Shown: piece after piece, positions 55,796 to 63,148 of the stretch
Numbering within the stretch: the stretch's first letter is position 1
Layout: every line of letters starts with the position of its first letter
Assembly: GCA_000961725.1 (NCBI GenBank)
Contig: LADS01000063.1
Coordinates: forward strand, 1-64,000
Reading direction: 5' to 3'
DNA length: 64,000 bases
Origin: Desulfobulbaceae bacterium BRH_c16a
Lineage (GTDB): Bacteria; Desulfobacterota; Desulfobulbia; Desulfobulbales; Desulfocapsaceae
Translations under genes and position numbers: made by a program
The notes under the pieces: generated by a model
What the model was told of the DNA's origin: nothing
What the model saw: the letters and a program-made list of their open reading frames with translations, nothing else
Database searches by the model: none

Positions 55796-56428
55796 TTACA
55801 TACTTTTCCTGCCAATTAGTTTTCCGGTCAGGAGAGTGCCGGTCATGGCCAGGCATTCCATGTCCAGAAAACGTGCGGCCGAGGATCTATACAGGACGGA
55901 ACATGTCGCGGGAAAGATATCGTCGCGATCATTGAAATTCAAATATACCGGAATACGGGGAAAGGCATGAAACACTAAAGAAAGGTCATATATTTCGGAG
56001 GAGACGATCGTCCCGCCCAGGGCTGAAGCTCTCTGGCGCAGTCCTGCGACATTCCCGGCGAAAGTCGATTCTAAAGTCTTATTGGTATTGGTAGTAAAAT
56101 AGGAGGTCAGTGGTCCGGAGTCTTTAAACTCCCTGTAGGTAACCAGATCGGCGACGAGATCAGCCTTCTCAGTCGGGAGTTCTGCCGGACAGGATAGAAT
56201 GTATTTGCAGATCATCACCTGCACCGCCGGGGTAAGCTGCTCCCCCTTGGTTTCTCTAACACCATCACGGTTAAAGCTGTAGACCGTATCGTAAAGCGGG
56301 ATGATAAGCGCTTCGTCTTCCACGGCAACTCCGAGAAGAGCTGCCCGTGAAAGAAAATCGATCTTCCGGATTTCAGCAAGATATCCCTGGTACGTTTCGG
56401 CAAATACGCGGGAGCGTTCAGCCTTCAA
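55796..56428 (-). CDS. DUF3786 protein of the CODH locus
   Basis: A 210-residue DUF3786 protein. Family blocks: IRKIDFLSRAALLGVAVED, DLVTYREFKDSGPLTSYF, LGGTIVSSEIYDLSLVFHAF (pieces LGGTIVSSE and YDLSLVFHAFPRIPVYL) and DMECLAMTG. It lacks the N-terminal iron-sulfur part of the homologue at 29770-30573. TTG 56428 overlaps the stop of the preceding small gene (TTGA), which indicates coupled translation. Linked to CODH genes; function not established. Confidence 0.8.
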   Translation of the reverse strand: MKAERSRVFAETYQGYLAEIRKIDFLSRAALLGVAVEDEALIIPLYDTVYSFNRDGVRETKGEQLTPAVQVMICKYILSCPAELPTEKADLVADLVTYREFKDSGPLTSYFTTNTNKTLESTFAGNVAGLRQRASALGGTIVSSEIYDLSLVFHAFPRIPVYLNFNDRDDIFPATCSVLYRSSAARFLDMECLAMTGTLLTGKLIGRKSM

Positions 56429-56598
56429 AGGAGTTCCTCCAGTCTTTTCACCAGGACATCGCGTTCATCCTCAAGTTCAAGAAGATCGATCATCACCGGA
56501 GGTTTTGCAGAATGAGCCGGAAGCCGGCGCAGCGTCTCGGCGATCTCTTCTTCAAGCTGCTGCAGTCTGGATTGTATTCGTTCGATCTCGTTGCTCAC
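56425..56598 (-). CDS. Small coiled-coil protein coupled to DUF3786
   Basis: A 57-residue protein starting at GTG 56598 (GGAGTGGAAGC before). The sequence is strongly helical and charged (IERIQSRLQQLEEEIAETLRR ... LELEDERDVLVKRLEELL), which predicts a two-helix coiled coil. Its UGA stop overlaps the TTG start of the DUF3786 gene by four bases. Probably a partner or stabilising subunit of DUF3786; not recognised. Confidence 0.6.
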   Translation of the reverse strand: MSNEIERIQSRLQQLEEEIAETLRRLPAHSAKPPVMIDLLELEDERDVLVKRLEELL

Positions 56599-56622
56599 GC
56601 TTCCACTCCGATAATGGGATTG

Positions 56623-57051
56623 TTAACAAGGTGCCTGTGTTTTTGTAAGATAAGTCAGAACATTTTCGATCATCTTTACTTCCCGGTCAAGTGCCTTCCG
56701 CTTTTCGATGCGATAGAATGCCCTGTTGGCCATTTTGCCTGTCAAGGTAAACGAAACGACCTCGTATCGATCCGTTTCCGTCAGGAGATCCTCAACCCAG
56801 AGAACTCTCTCGATCTCCAACGAAAAATCGCGGCAAATCCGTTTGGCAAATTTTTCGGGATTTGCCGAGATCGACTGCCCCTCTCCCGTTCTTGCGTACA
56901 GGCAGATATAGGGCTTCAGAAGCTGCACTTTTCTGCCCGGGATCGAACAATCGAGGATTTTCACGTCATAGCTGCCCGGAAACCAGGCAATGGGATCGAG
57001 ATTGTCTTTTTTGGTCCCATCCCACCGATACCTGCCGTTAAAAAGTGTCAT
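56623..57051 (-). CDS. Hypothetical protein in the CODH locus
   Basis: A 142-residue soluble protein starting ATG 57051 (GAGGGAG 6 bases before). FNGRYRWDGTKKDNLDPIAWFPGSYDV at the start (pieces FNGRYRWDG and IAWFPGSYDV), a mixed alpha/beta pattern, KPYICLYARTGEGQSI and a helical C-terminus. It lies 78 bases downstream of cooS, after a terminator-like hairpin, and 25 bases before the small coiled-coil gene. The family is not recognised. Confidence 0.65.
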   Translation of the reverse strand: MTLFNGRYRWDGTKKDNLDPIAWFPGSYDVKILDCSIPGRKVQLLKPYICLYARTGEGQSISANPEKFAKRICRDFSLEIERVLWVEDLLTETDRYEVVSFTLTGKMANRAFYRIEKRKALDREVKMIENVLTYLTKTQAPC

Positions 57052-57076
57052 GTTTTCTCCCTCGCCCGGGGCAAAA

Positions 57077-57112
57077 GGGAGACGAGGCAACGGACCATCG
57101 TCTCCCGTTTTT
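57077..57112. terminator. Terminator between cooS and the 142-residue gene
   Basis: Stem GGGAGACGA/TCGTCTCCC (57077-57085 with 57098-57106) with T runs on both sides (TTTT on the - strand, seven T on the + strand). It should end or reduce cooS transcription before the downstream small genes. Confidence 0.75.
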
Positions 57113-57129
57113 TTCTATTTTATCATACC

Positions 57130-59091
57130 TTATGCGGTTGCATCAAGTGAACGGCGATCGGACATATCGGTGAGAACCCTGTCGCGCGATTTATCGATGC
57201 CGAGTTCTTTTCGCTTCTTATCGATATGGGCAATCATCAGTCGCGCCATTTCTTTAGGATCGTCGGCGTAACCCCATTTGCCAAAGCCAAGCTTTTCGAG
57301 ATCCTCGAACAGGTGCTTTTCAAACCTGGTGCCTTTGGTCATCGGGAAAGTGTGACCGAACACCACATATACCCCCGAAGCGACAAAATACTGGCCGATA
57401 GCAATTGCTTTTTCACTCATCCACTCCGGTGCGCAGCCGGCTACCGGCAGACCGGCCAGGGAATCCCCGAGCCCGCCTGTTCGGACCATCTCGGAGGCGG
57501 CAAGAAGTATCCTGCTATTGTCGACACACGCCCCCATGCCAAGGACCGGCGGCATGCCGACGGTCTCACAGACTTCGGCAAGGCCCGGGCCCGCAAGAAC
57601 GGCAGCTCCGGGACCAGTCAGTCCGGCTTTGGCCAGAGCCATCTGCGAGCATCCGGTCTGCAGAACAAGAACATCGTTTTTAATCAACTCCTTGACTAAT
57701 TCAATATGGGAATAGTCATGCTTGGAGCGGGGATTCGTGCATCCGACCACGCCCGCCACTCCACGGATCCGGCCATTGATGATATTTTCATTCAAGGGGG
57801 TGAAACTGCCACGGAAAACACCGCCAAGCATATATCTGATATACTCGACGCTAAAGCCGTGCACCCCGCGGGCGGTTTTTCGCGGAATGTGAATAGATCT
57901 TTTCCGGGATTTGAACCTGCTGATCGCCTTAATGATGATCTCATCGGTACATTTCAAAGGTTCGTGCTCATCCAGCTGGATGTGCAGCGCGCCTTCGATC
58001 ATTGCCCGGTAATTGGTGGTGATAAAAGGCGTATCGTAAAAATCGGCGACCTTTTTCAAGTCCTGCTTGATACATTGAATATCGACGGTCATGGCATCGA
58101 CCGCGCCGGTGACTAACACCGCCTCGGTGCTGGAGAAGTTTCCGGCGTGGGGCAGACCATGACGCGACATGACATCAAGTCCCGAGCAGCACATGCCGAC
58201 CAGGTTAATCCCTTTGGCACCGGCGCTCTTCGCCATATCCTTCAGCGTCGGATCGGCGGCAGAGATGAGCATTGCCTCAAGCAGAATGGGTTCGTGACCG
58301 TGAACAATGATATTAACCTGATCATCCTTCAGCACTCCCATATCGACCTGGATCTCAACAGGTGTCGGGGTACCGAACAGAATGTCCGAGATATCGGTCG
58401 AGACCATCGAGCCACCCCAGCCATCGGCCAGAGCGGTACGGGATATCTGTTTGGTGAGATTTTCATAGTCCTGATCGACCCCCATGGCGGTCCGGTGCAT
58501 GAGTTCCATAATTTCCCGCATCGCCCCGCGCGGAACAATGCCGGCAGCCCGCCAGAGTTCAAGGGTTCTAGGCGGAACACGCTTGACCATCGGGATCTCG
58601 CCCTCTACCTGGGTGTAGGTTTTTTCGAGTGCGCTGTAGAGATCCAGGGCGACCGACTTGAGATCCCGTCCTTCCGTCGGGATATCAAGGGCTTCGGCGA
58701 CCTCAAAAAGTTTAATAGGATCCTTGATCGAAAAATCCTTGACCTTGCCGTTTATAACATCGCGGAAAAGCTCGAGCATGGCCATGCCATGATCGGTATG
58801 CGCCGCCGTTCCCGCCGCCACCATTCGCCCGAAATTCCTGGCGACAATGGTATCGATTGTCGCTCCGCATACGCCGACCCGGTCATAGGGATTATTCACA
58901 TTCATCCGGCAAGGTCCCATGGAGCAATGTTTACAACAGGCAGATTGTTCGCCGATCGGACAAGCTTTCATGGCGTTGGCCCGATCGAAAAAAAGCTCAA
59001 CTCCATCCACTCTGGATTTGGTTATCATTTGTGCGGTGGACTCGCACATGGTCAGGTCTTCCGGCTTAATAAGTTCAAGTGTTTTAGCCAT
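57130..59091 (-). CDS. cooS: Carbon monoxide dehydrogenase catalytic subunit
   Basis: A 653-residue Ni-Fe-S CODH (CooS/AcsA) that reduces CO2 to CO or oxidises CO. N-terminal cysteines for the D and B clusters are in IGEQSACCKHCSMGPCRMNV (CxxC...C) and VGVCGATIDTIVARN. The C-cluster region has VHGHEPIL, VGMCCSGLD, VVGCTNPRS, QTGCSQMALA and AGCAPEWMSEKA. Full family length. It lies in the acs locus and may be the AcsA partner of AcsB or a stand-alone CooS; the sequence alone does not decide. A promoter with palindrome is visible at 59172-59200, so it is separately transcribed from cooC. Confidence 0.95.
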   Translation of the reverse strand: MAKTLELIKPEDLTMCESTAQMITKSRVDGVELFFDRANAMKACPIGEQSACCKHCSMGPCRMNVNNPYDRVGVCGATIDTIVARNFGRMVAAGTAAHTDHGMAMLELFRDVINGKVKDFSIKDPIKLFEVAEALDIPTEGRDLKSVALDLYSALEKTYTQVEGEIPMVKRVPPRTLELWRAAGIVPRGAMREIMELMHRTAMGVDQDYENLTKQISRTALADGWGGSMVSTDISDILFGTPTPVEIQVDMGVLKDDQVNIIVHGHEPILLEAMLISAADPTLKDMAKSAGAKGINLVGMCCSGLDVMSRHGLPHAGNFSSTEAVLVTGAVDAMTVDIQCIKQDLKKVADFYDTPFITTNYRAMIEGALHIQLDEHEPLKCTDEIIIKAISRFKSRKRSIHIPRKTARGVHGFSVEYIRYMLGGVFRGSFTPLNENIINGRIRGVAGVVGCTNPRSKHDYSHIELVKELIKNDVLVLQTGCSQMALAKAGLTGPGAAVLAGPGLAEVCETVGMPPVLGMGACVDNSRILLAASEMVRTGGLGDSLAGLPVAGCAPEWMSEKAIAIGQYFVASGVYVVFGHTFPMTKGTRFEKHLFEDLEKLGFGKWGYADDPKEMARLMIAHIDKKRKELGIDKSRDRVLTDMSDRRSLDATA

Positions 59092-59171
59092 GCTGCCTCT
59101 CCTGGGGTAATGGTTTATCCGGTGAAATCCGGCGGAACAGGAACTTCTGGGAAATATTCCTACACACCGCT

Positions 59172-59200
59172 ACTATCATACCACAGTGTGGCATTGTCAA
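59172..59200 (-). promoter_or_regulatory. Promoter of cooS with overlapping palindrome
   Basis: On the - strand TTGACA (59195-59200), a 17-base spacer and GATAGT (59172-59177). Inside the spacer lies the perfect inverted repeat CCACAGTGTGG (59181-59191), well placed for an operator. Similar palindromes occur at two formate dehydrogenase-related promoters of the window. It lies 80-110 bases before the cooS ATG. Confidence 0.6.
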
Positions 59201-59301
59201 GAAAAGAAACAGTACAGCCCAACACAAAAACAGGCTTGAACATAAATGGTATTCCGAAGAGAGCACGGATAGAAACTTGAGGTTGTCACACAGGAAAGCG
59301 G

Positions 59302-59338
59302 AAAGCCGATTCCACCGGAGGTCGGTTGAATCGGCTTT
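59302..59338 (-). terminator. Possible terminator downstream of cooC
   Basis: Stem AAAGCCGATTC/GAATCGGCTTT (59302-59312 with 59328-59338), about 55 bases after the cooC stop. The T tail is short on the - strand (TTTCCGCTTTCC), so efficiency is doubtful. It could also act on the + strand. Confidence 0.45.
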
Positions 59339-59393
59339 TCATTTTTCAGAATGACAATTGCTGAAAGAACAGTGCCAAAGGAATGGATGACTG

Positions 59394-60170
59394 TTATTTC
59401 ATTGCCGTCAATTTTTCGACGATTTCGAACAACTCCCCGGGAGCCTCGCGGATGTCATCGAAGGCTCTGCGTGCGCCCCGGTCGGCGGCAACGATCTCCT
59501 CATGCTCGGGAAGAAAACCGAGAATTTCAAAACTGCCCAAAGAACTGCGGATCAGTTCCCGGTCGTCCTCATTATTAACCCGATTGCCGAGTATGATGAT
59601 ATTCTTAATCCCTATATCTCTGCCGAGTTTTCTGATTTTATCGGCGGCGGCCATGCTGCGTGCGCCGGGATTGACCACGATAATAAGCGCATCGACCGAG
59701 GCCGATGTCGCCCGGCCAAGGTGTTCGACTCCCGCCTCCATGTCCATGATGACAATATCGTCGCGAAACAGCACCAGATGATTCATGAGCGCCTTGAGAA
59801 TGGTGCTTTCCGGGCAGATGCACCCGGAACCGCCGCTCTGCACCGTGCCCATGACCAGCAGTTTGACCCCATCCTTTTCTGATGAAAAACGATCGGGAAT
59901 GTCATCCACCTTGGGATTGAGGGTAAAGAAGCCGCCCATTGTACCGGGTTTTGCCCCCGTCCGTTCGGCGATGAGCTCAGTCAACTGGGAGATTGGAGTG
60001 ATCGGTTGATCTTCTGAAATGCCAAGCCCGGCTGCCAGGTTTGCCACCGGATCGGCATCTATAGCAATAACTTTATTGTTTGGATCAATGGCAAGACATC
60101 GCGCCAGAAGAGCAGTTACAGTAGTCTTGCCTACTCCGCCTTTGCCGCCAATTGCGATTTTTAAGCTCAC
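59394..60170 (-). CDS. cooC: CooC/AcsF-type nickel-insertion ATPase
   Basis: A 258-residue SIMIBI-class ATPase that inserts nickel into CODH/ACS. The deviant P-loop GGKGGVGKTT is at residues 8-17, the switch region IAIDADPVANLAAGLG follows, and the CxC metal pair Cys117-Cys119 is in GSGCICPE. IVMDMEAGVEHLGRATS (IVIMDMEAGVEHLG) is the Walker B-like block. It is 43 bases downstream of the 94-residue gene on the same strand. Works with CooT (22216-22413) in nickel maturation. Confidence 0.94.
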   Translation of the reverse strand: MSLKIAIGGKGGVGKTTVTALLARCLAIDPNNKVIAIDADPVANLAAGLGISEDQPITPISQLTELIAERTGAKPGTMGGFFTLNPKVDDIPDRFSSEKDGVKLLVMGTVQSGGSGCICPESTILKALMNHLVLFRDDIVIMDMEAGVEHLGRATSASVDALIIVVNPGARSMAAADKIRKLGRDIGIKNIIILGNRVNNEDDRELIRSSLGSFEILGFLPEHEEIVAADRGARRAFDDIREAPGELFEIVEKLTAMK

Positions 60171-60213
60171 GTCGAAGAATCTCCTTCCAATAAATTTGAA
60201 TATACCGCCTCTG

Positions 60214-60498
60214 CTATTCCTTAATAACCTTCCCCTCCTGATCGACCATGGCCACAGCGAAGTTGTTTTTCGTTGCCTCTTTATGCAACTCTTCGATATG
60301 AATAGCCTGGAGTTCGTATTTCCTCCCTTTCTCCCGGGGCAGATTCAGGAAACAGTCGTTTGCCTCCTCCTTGGTACGAAAGGCCGGAATGAAGTGGATA
60401 TCTTTTTCCTCATTATAAAGTCCCAGAAAGGTCTCGTCCTTTTCCGGATCGCAGACAAAGACATATACCCATCCTTCAATTTTTGCATTTTCTGCCAT
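60214..60498 (-). CDS. Small hypothetical protein in the acs/cooC locus
   Basis: A 94-residue soluble acidic protein (GWVYVFVCDPEKDETFLGLY, DIHFIPAFRTKEEANDCFL, FAVAMVDQEGKVIKE). It has a beta-alpha-beta pattern, no signal peptide and two cysteines. Directly upstream of cooC and separated from acsE by a terminator and by a dispersed repeat copy. Not recognised; a maturation or regulatory role with CooC is only a guess from position. Confidence 0.65.
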   Translation of the reverse strand: MAENAKIEGWVYVFVCDPEKDETFLGLYNEEKDIHFIPAFRTKEEANDCFLNLPREKGRKYELQAIHIEELHKEATKNNFAVAMVDQEGKVIKE

Positions 60499-60518
60499 GA
60501 CATCTCTCTGTTGTATGG

Positions 60519-60594
60519 ATTTAGTACCTTAGCAATTTATTTCTTGTTTTTTTAGAATGAATTTCGTGAAAGTACTTATACCCCTTGTGGGGTG
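60519..60594. repeat. Dispersed intergenic palindromic repeat, copy B
   Basis: TTAGTACCTTAGCAA ... ATTTCGTGAAAGTACTTAT then CCCCTTGTGGGG. It has the same order of parts as 45216-45280, with a few changes and a longer central loop. It lies 20-96 bases upstream of the 94-residue gene start and downstream of acsE. Confidence 0.6.
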
Positions 60595-60649
60595 TTCGAC
60601 ACTATTGTCCTACTCCTGTTTCATCAGAATGTGTAACCATCATTTACAG

Positions 60650-60684
60650 AAAAAAAAAGCCCCATCCCCGAAAGGATGGAGCTT
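60650..60684 (-). terminator. Terminator of the acsB-acsC-acsE unit
   Basis: On the - strand AGCTCCATCC pairs with GGATGGGGCT (one G-U pair), followed by eight T residues. About 20 bases after the acsE stop. Confidence 0.9.
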
Positions 60685-60705
60685 AAAAAAGCACATAGCC
60701 TGCTG

Positions 60706-61596
60706 TCAGATATCCAGGTAGGAATCGGAGAAGAGGTTCTCGCCGGTAATAACCCGAACAGTCTTAACGTAGTCAGCCAGCTCTTTCGACAAAGAAGAGA
60801 GCTCAGGTGCGTTTCCGTCCATTGCCTGGTAAACGACTTCGACGATATCCGGACGCTGGCCTTTGGCGACAGCAGTCAGATTGGTGTCGAGCGGATCGGA
60901 GATGACCGACTTCATGCCGTTGCGTCCCAGCATGATCATATAGGTGGTATTCAGGATCGGACGCAGATGCACAGGGGGACCGTTCGAGATGTTGGACAGA
61001 CCACAGGTGGACATTGCCCCGGGAGCGATATCTTCCAGCATCATCTGGAAATTCATCAGAGACACGCACTGGGCCTGTTGAATGTTCACCGGAGTGACGA
61101 TACCGTCCACCCAGATTTTCTCATTGGGAATACCTGCTTCATTGGCTGCGTAAATCAGTTCAACGGCAAGGGCGGCTCGCTCGTTCTCGTCGCGGGGCAG
61201 ACCATCCGGTCCCCACATCAGAGCAACTATATCAGCCTCATATTTGGCGGCCATCGGCAGCATGACGGTGTAACGCTCGGGACGGGCCATGATTGAGTTG
61301 ACGATGTGCGGCTTGCTTGCGGGCTTGACAACCTTCAGTCCTTCCTCGATTGCGGCGATGTTCGAGGTGTCGAGAAGCAGCGGCATATTGGGCACAGCCT
61401 CCTGAACCACCTGAACGACCCACGGCATCAATTCGTGACCGTCCTTTTTTGCCGGGCCAAGGTTGATGTCGATATAATCCATGCCGAGCTTTTGCTGCTC
61501 GAGAGCTTCTTCCTGGATCGGTTTTGGATCGCGCTCTCTATATGCCTTTCCGATCACCTTGGAAATGACATTGAGGCTTTCGCCAAAAAGAATCAT
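60706..61596 (-). CDS. acsE: Methyl-THF:corrinoid iron-sulfur protein methyltransferase
   Basis: A 296-residue TIM-barrel pterin-binding methyltransferase that moves the methyl group from methyl-THF to the corrinoid iron-sulfur protein. FGESLNVISKVIGKAYRERD near the start, DYIDINLGPAKKDG, PLLLDTSNIAAIEEGL, KPHIVNSIMARPERY and STCGLSNISNGPP are family blocks. AAAGGAGAAAAAC precedes ATG 61596. Last gene of the acs unit, 127 bases after acsC. acsD, the small corrinoid subunit gene, is not between acsC and acsE. Confidence 0.95.
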   Translation of the reverse strand: MILFGESLNVISKVIGKAYRERDPKPIQEEALEQQKLGMDYIDINLGPAKKDGHELMPWVVQVVQEAVPNMPLLLDTSNIAAIEEGLKVVKPASKPHIVNSIMARPERYTVMLPMAAKYEADIVALMWGPDGLPRDENERAALAVELIYAANEAGIPNEKIWVDGIVTPVNIQQAQCVSLMNFQMMLEDIAPGAMSTCGLSNISNGPPVHLRPILNTTYMIMLGRNGMKSVISDPLDTNLTAVAKGQRPDIVEVVYQAMDGNAPELSSLSKELADYVKTVRVITGENLFSDSYLDI

Positions 61597-61675
61597 GTTT
61601 TTCTCCTTTGTCTAGAATAATAGTATCAAAAACTTTATCTATCTCAGCAGCACTGAACTGTTTCAGGAAAGGATG

Positions 61676-61706
61676 CGCCGGCTGTTTCATCATGAAAAAG
61701 CCGGCG
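61676..61706 (-). other. Hairpin between acsC and acsE
   Basis: Stem CGCCGGCT/AGCCGGCG with a loop of about 15 bases and no T run directly behind it on the - strand. Likely an mRNA processing or stabilising element, or a weak attenuator, between two genes of one unit. Confidence 0.5.
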
Positions 61707-61723
61707 TACTCTTTATCTGATAT

Positions 61724-63064
61724 TTACCTGCTCTTTAAGAACCCTGCCAGGTGAGCCGCTTCTCTCGGACCTACGGTAATGGTCCAGCCGGGCAGCTCTT
61801 CCTCGACGTCACCGGCGATAGCAGCAGCATAGCCGGGAATGATGAGTTCGGTATGCTTGACCTTATCCATGATCCCGCTCTTTTTGACAAACAGCCCCAC
61901 ATCATCCCCGCCGAACTTGCCGGCAGCCCAGGCGGTGAGGACAGAAAGTCCCTCGGAATCCTTGATCAGCAGCCAGGCTGGAACTTTACTTGCCTCGATT
62001 TCGCCGGAGACAATAAAGTAGGTGAGTGCGAAGTTGGTGGTAACCAGTACCGGCGAATTCTCATTCGGGGTACCGATCTCGAAGATCCCCTCGGTTACCG
62101 TCATCGGCCGCTGCGGATCGGTGAAGATATTCAGCCGCTCGAGCAACAACGGGAAAATCACCTCGGTGGTGAGATCCGACATCACCACGATGCCGCCGTA
62201 TTTGGCGACAAACATACTGGCGACAAGACCTTCCATCGCGATATTGGACGCCATCTCGCAGGGGAAGGTTATGGTCGGGAACCCGACCGAACGATTGCCG
62301 GCTTTCAGTGCCGCGCGACGGATGGCAACCTGATCTTCCAGGGCCTGCTTGATTTCGCGTGAACCGGGATCAAGCACCAGATCTTTCACACCCATGCCGA
62401 CCAGCTTGTCGGTGAGAGCGATAAGTCCGTCGACGGAATCGGCCTTGACTGCCAACGGCAGGTTATTGTCGAGAGCAATTTTGCCGAATGCATCGACATT
62501 TGCGGCAGTCGCTGCATAGATCAACGGCCTTTTAAATCCGGCTGTTTTCACAGCGCCCTCTATTATTCCGGCATTCTCACTCATCAGGATGAGATTGAAT
62601 TCGGAAGTTTCGGCGATGAGTTTTGCAAGTGTCGCAAAGGCTACGCCGTCACCGTTGACATCTTTCAAGGCAACGAGTTCGGGACGCAGGTTCAGCCCGA
62701 CACGCTCATACTGCAGCGCGTTCCAGGATTTGAGTTTGCCCTCGACTACCGCTTCGGCGGTATCCGAAGTAATGATCCCGGCAAAAAGAGTCTGATTGAA
62801 AAAGGTCTTCTCATGCCGGTACATAACCGTCTCTCCACCGGTCTTGGCGGCGCGGACGCCTTTGCCTATGGCTACCGGGCGAATCGGCGGAGCTGAAGCC
62901 TCGGCCAGCTGGGCTCTGGCATCATCGGATACGTACGGACAGGCATCCAGTTCGGCCTTTCCAGAAGCGAGATTCATAGCAAAAGCAAGGCAAGTCGGAA
63001 CGCCACACTCCTTGCAGTTGGTTTTTGGCAGGAGTTTGAAGATTTGTATTCCTGTTAACGCCAT
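61724..63064 (-). CDS. acsC: Corrinoid iron-sulfur protein large subunit
   Basis: A 446-residue CFeSP large subunit. The N-terminal [4Fe-4S] domain has cysteines 17, 20, 25 and 42 (TNCKECGVPTCLAFAM ... LDACP), followed by the TIM-barrel (residues about 95-320) and the C-terminal corrinoid-binding part (KDSEGLSVLTAWAAGKFGGD, HTELIIPGYAA). It carries the methyl group from AcsE to AcsB. AAAAGGAGACAAC precedes ATG 63064. It follows acsB by 84 bases on the same strand. Confidence 0.96.
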   Translation of the reverse strand: MALTGIQIFKLLPKTNCKECGVPTCLAFAMNLASGKAELDACPYVSDDARAQLAEASAPPIRPVAIGKGVRAAKTGGETVMYRHEKTFFNQTLFAGIITSDTAEAVVEGKLKSWNALQYERVGLNLRPELVALKDVNGDGVAFATLAKLIAETSEFNLILMSENAGIIEGAVKTAGFKRPLIYAATAANVDAFGKIALDNNLPLAVKADSVDGLIALTDKLVGMGVKDLVLDPGSREIKQALEDQVAIRRAALKAGNRSVGFPTITFPCEMASNIAMEGLVASMFVAKYGGIVVMSDLTTEVIFPLLLERLNIFTDPQRPMTVTEGIFEIGTPNENSPVLVTTNFALTYFIVSGEIEASKVPAWLLIKDSEGLSVLTAWAAGKFGGDDVGLFVKKSGIMDKVKHTELIIPGYAAAIAGDVEEELPGWTITVGPREAAHLAGFLKSR

Positions 63065-63148
63065 TTGTGTTGTCTCCTTTTATATATTTCACAGCCGGGT
63101 TGGACATGGTTCCATTCAGCAATGAAACCATGTCCCCTGCCTGATAAA

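Noticed and set aside
58147..59280. 377-codon open frame on the + strand
   Set aside because: Antisense to cooS, which has clear CODH motifs throughout.
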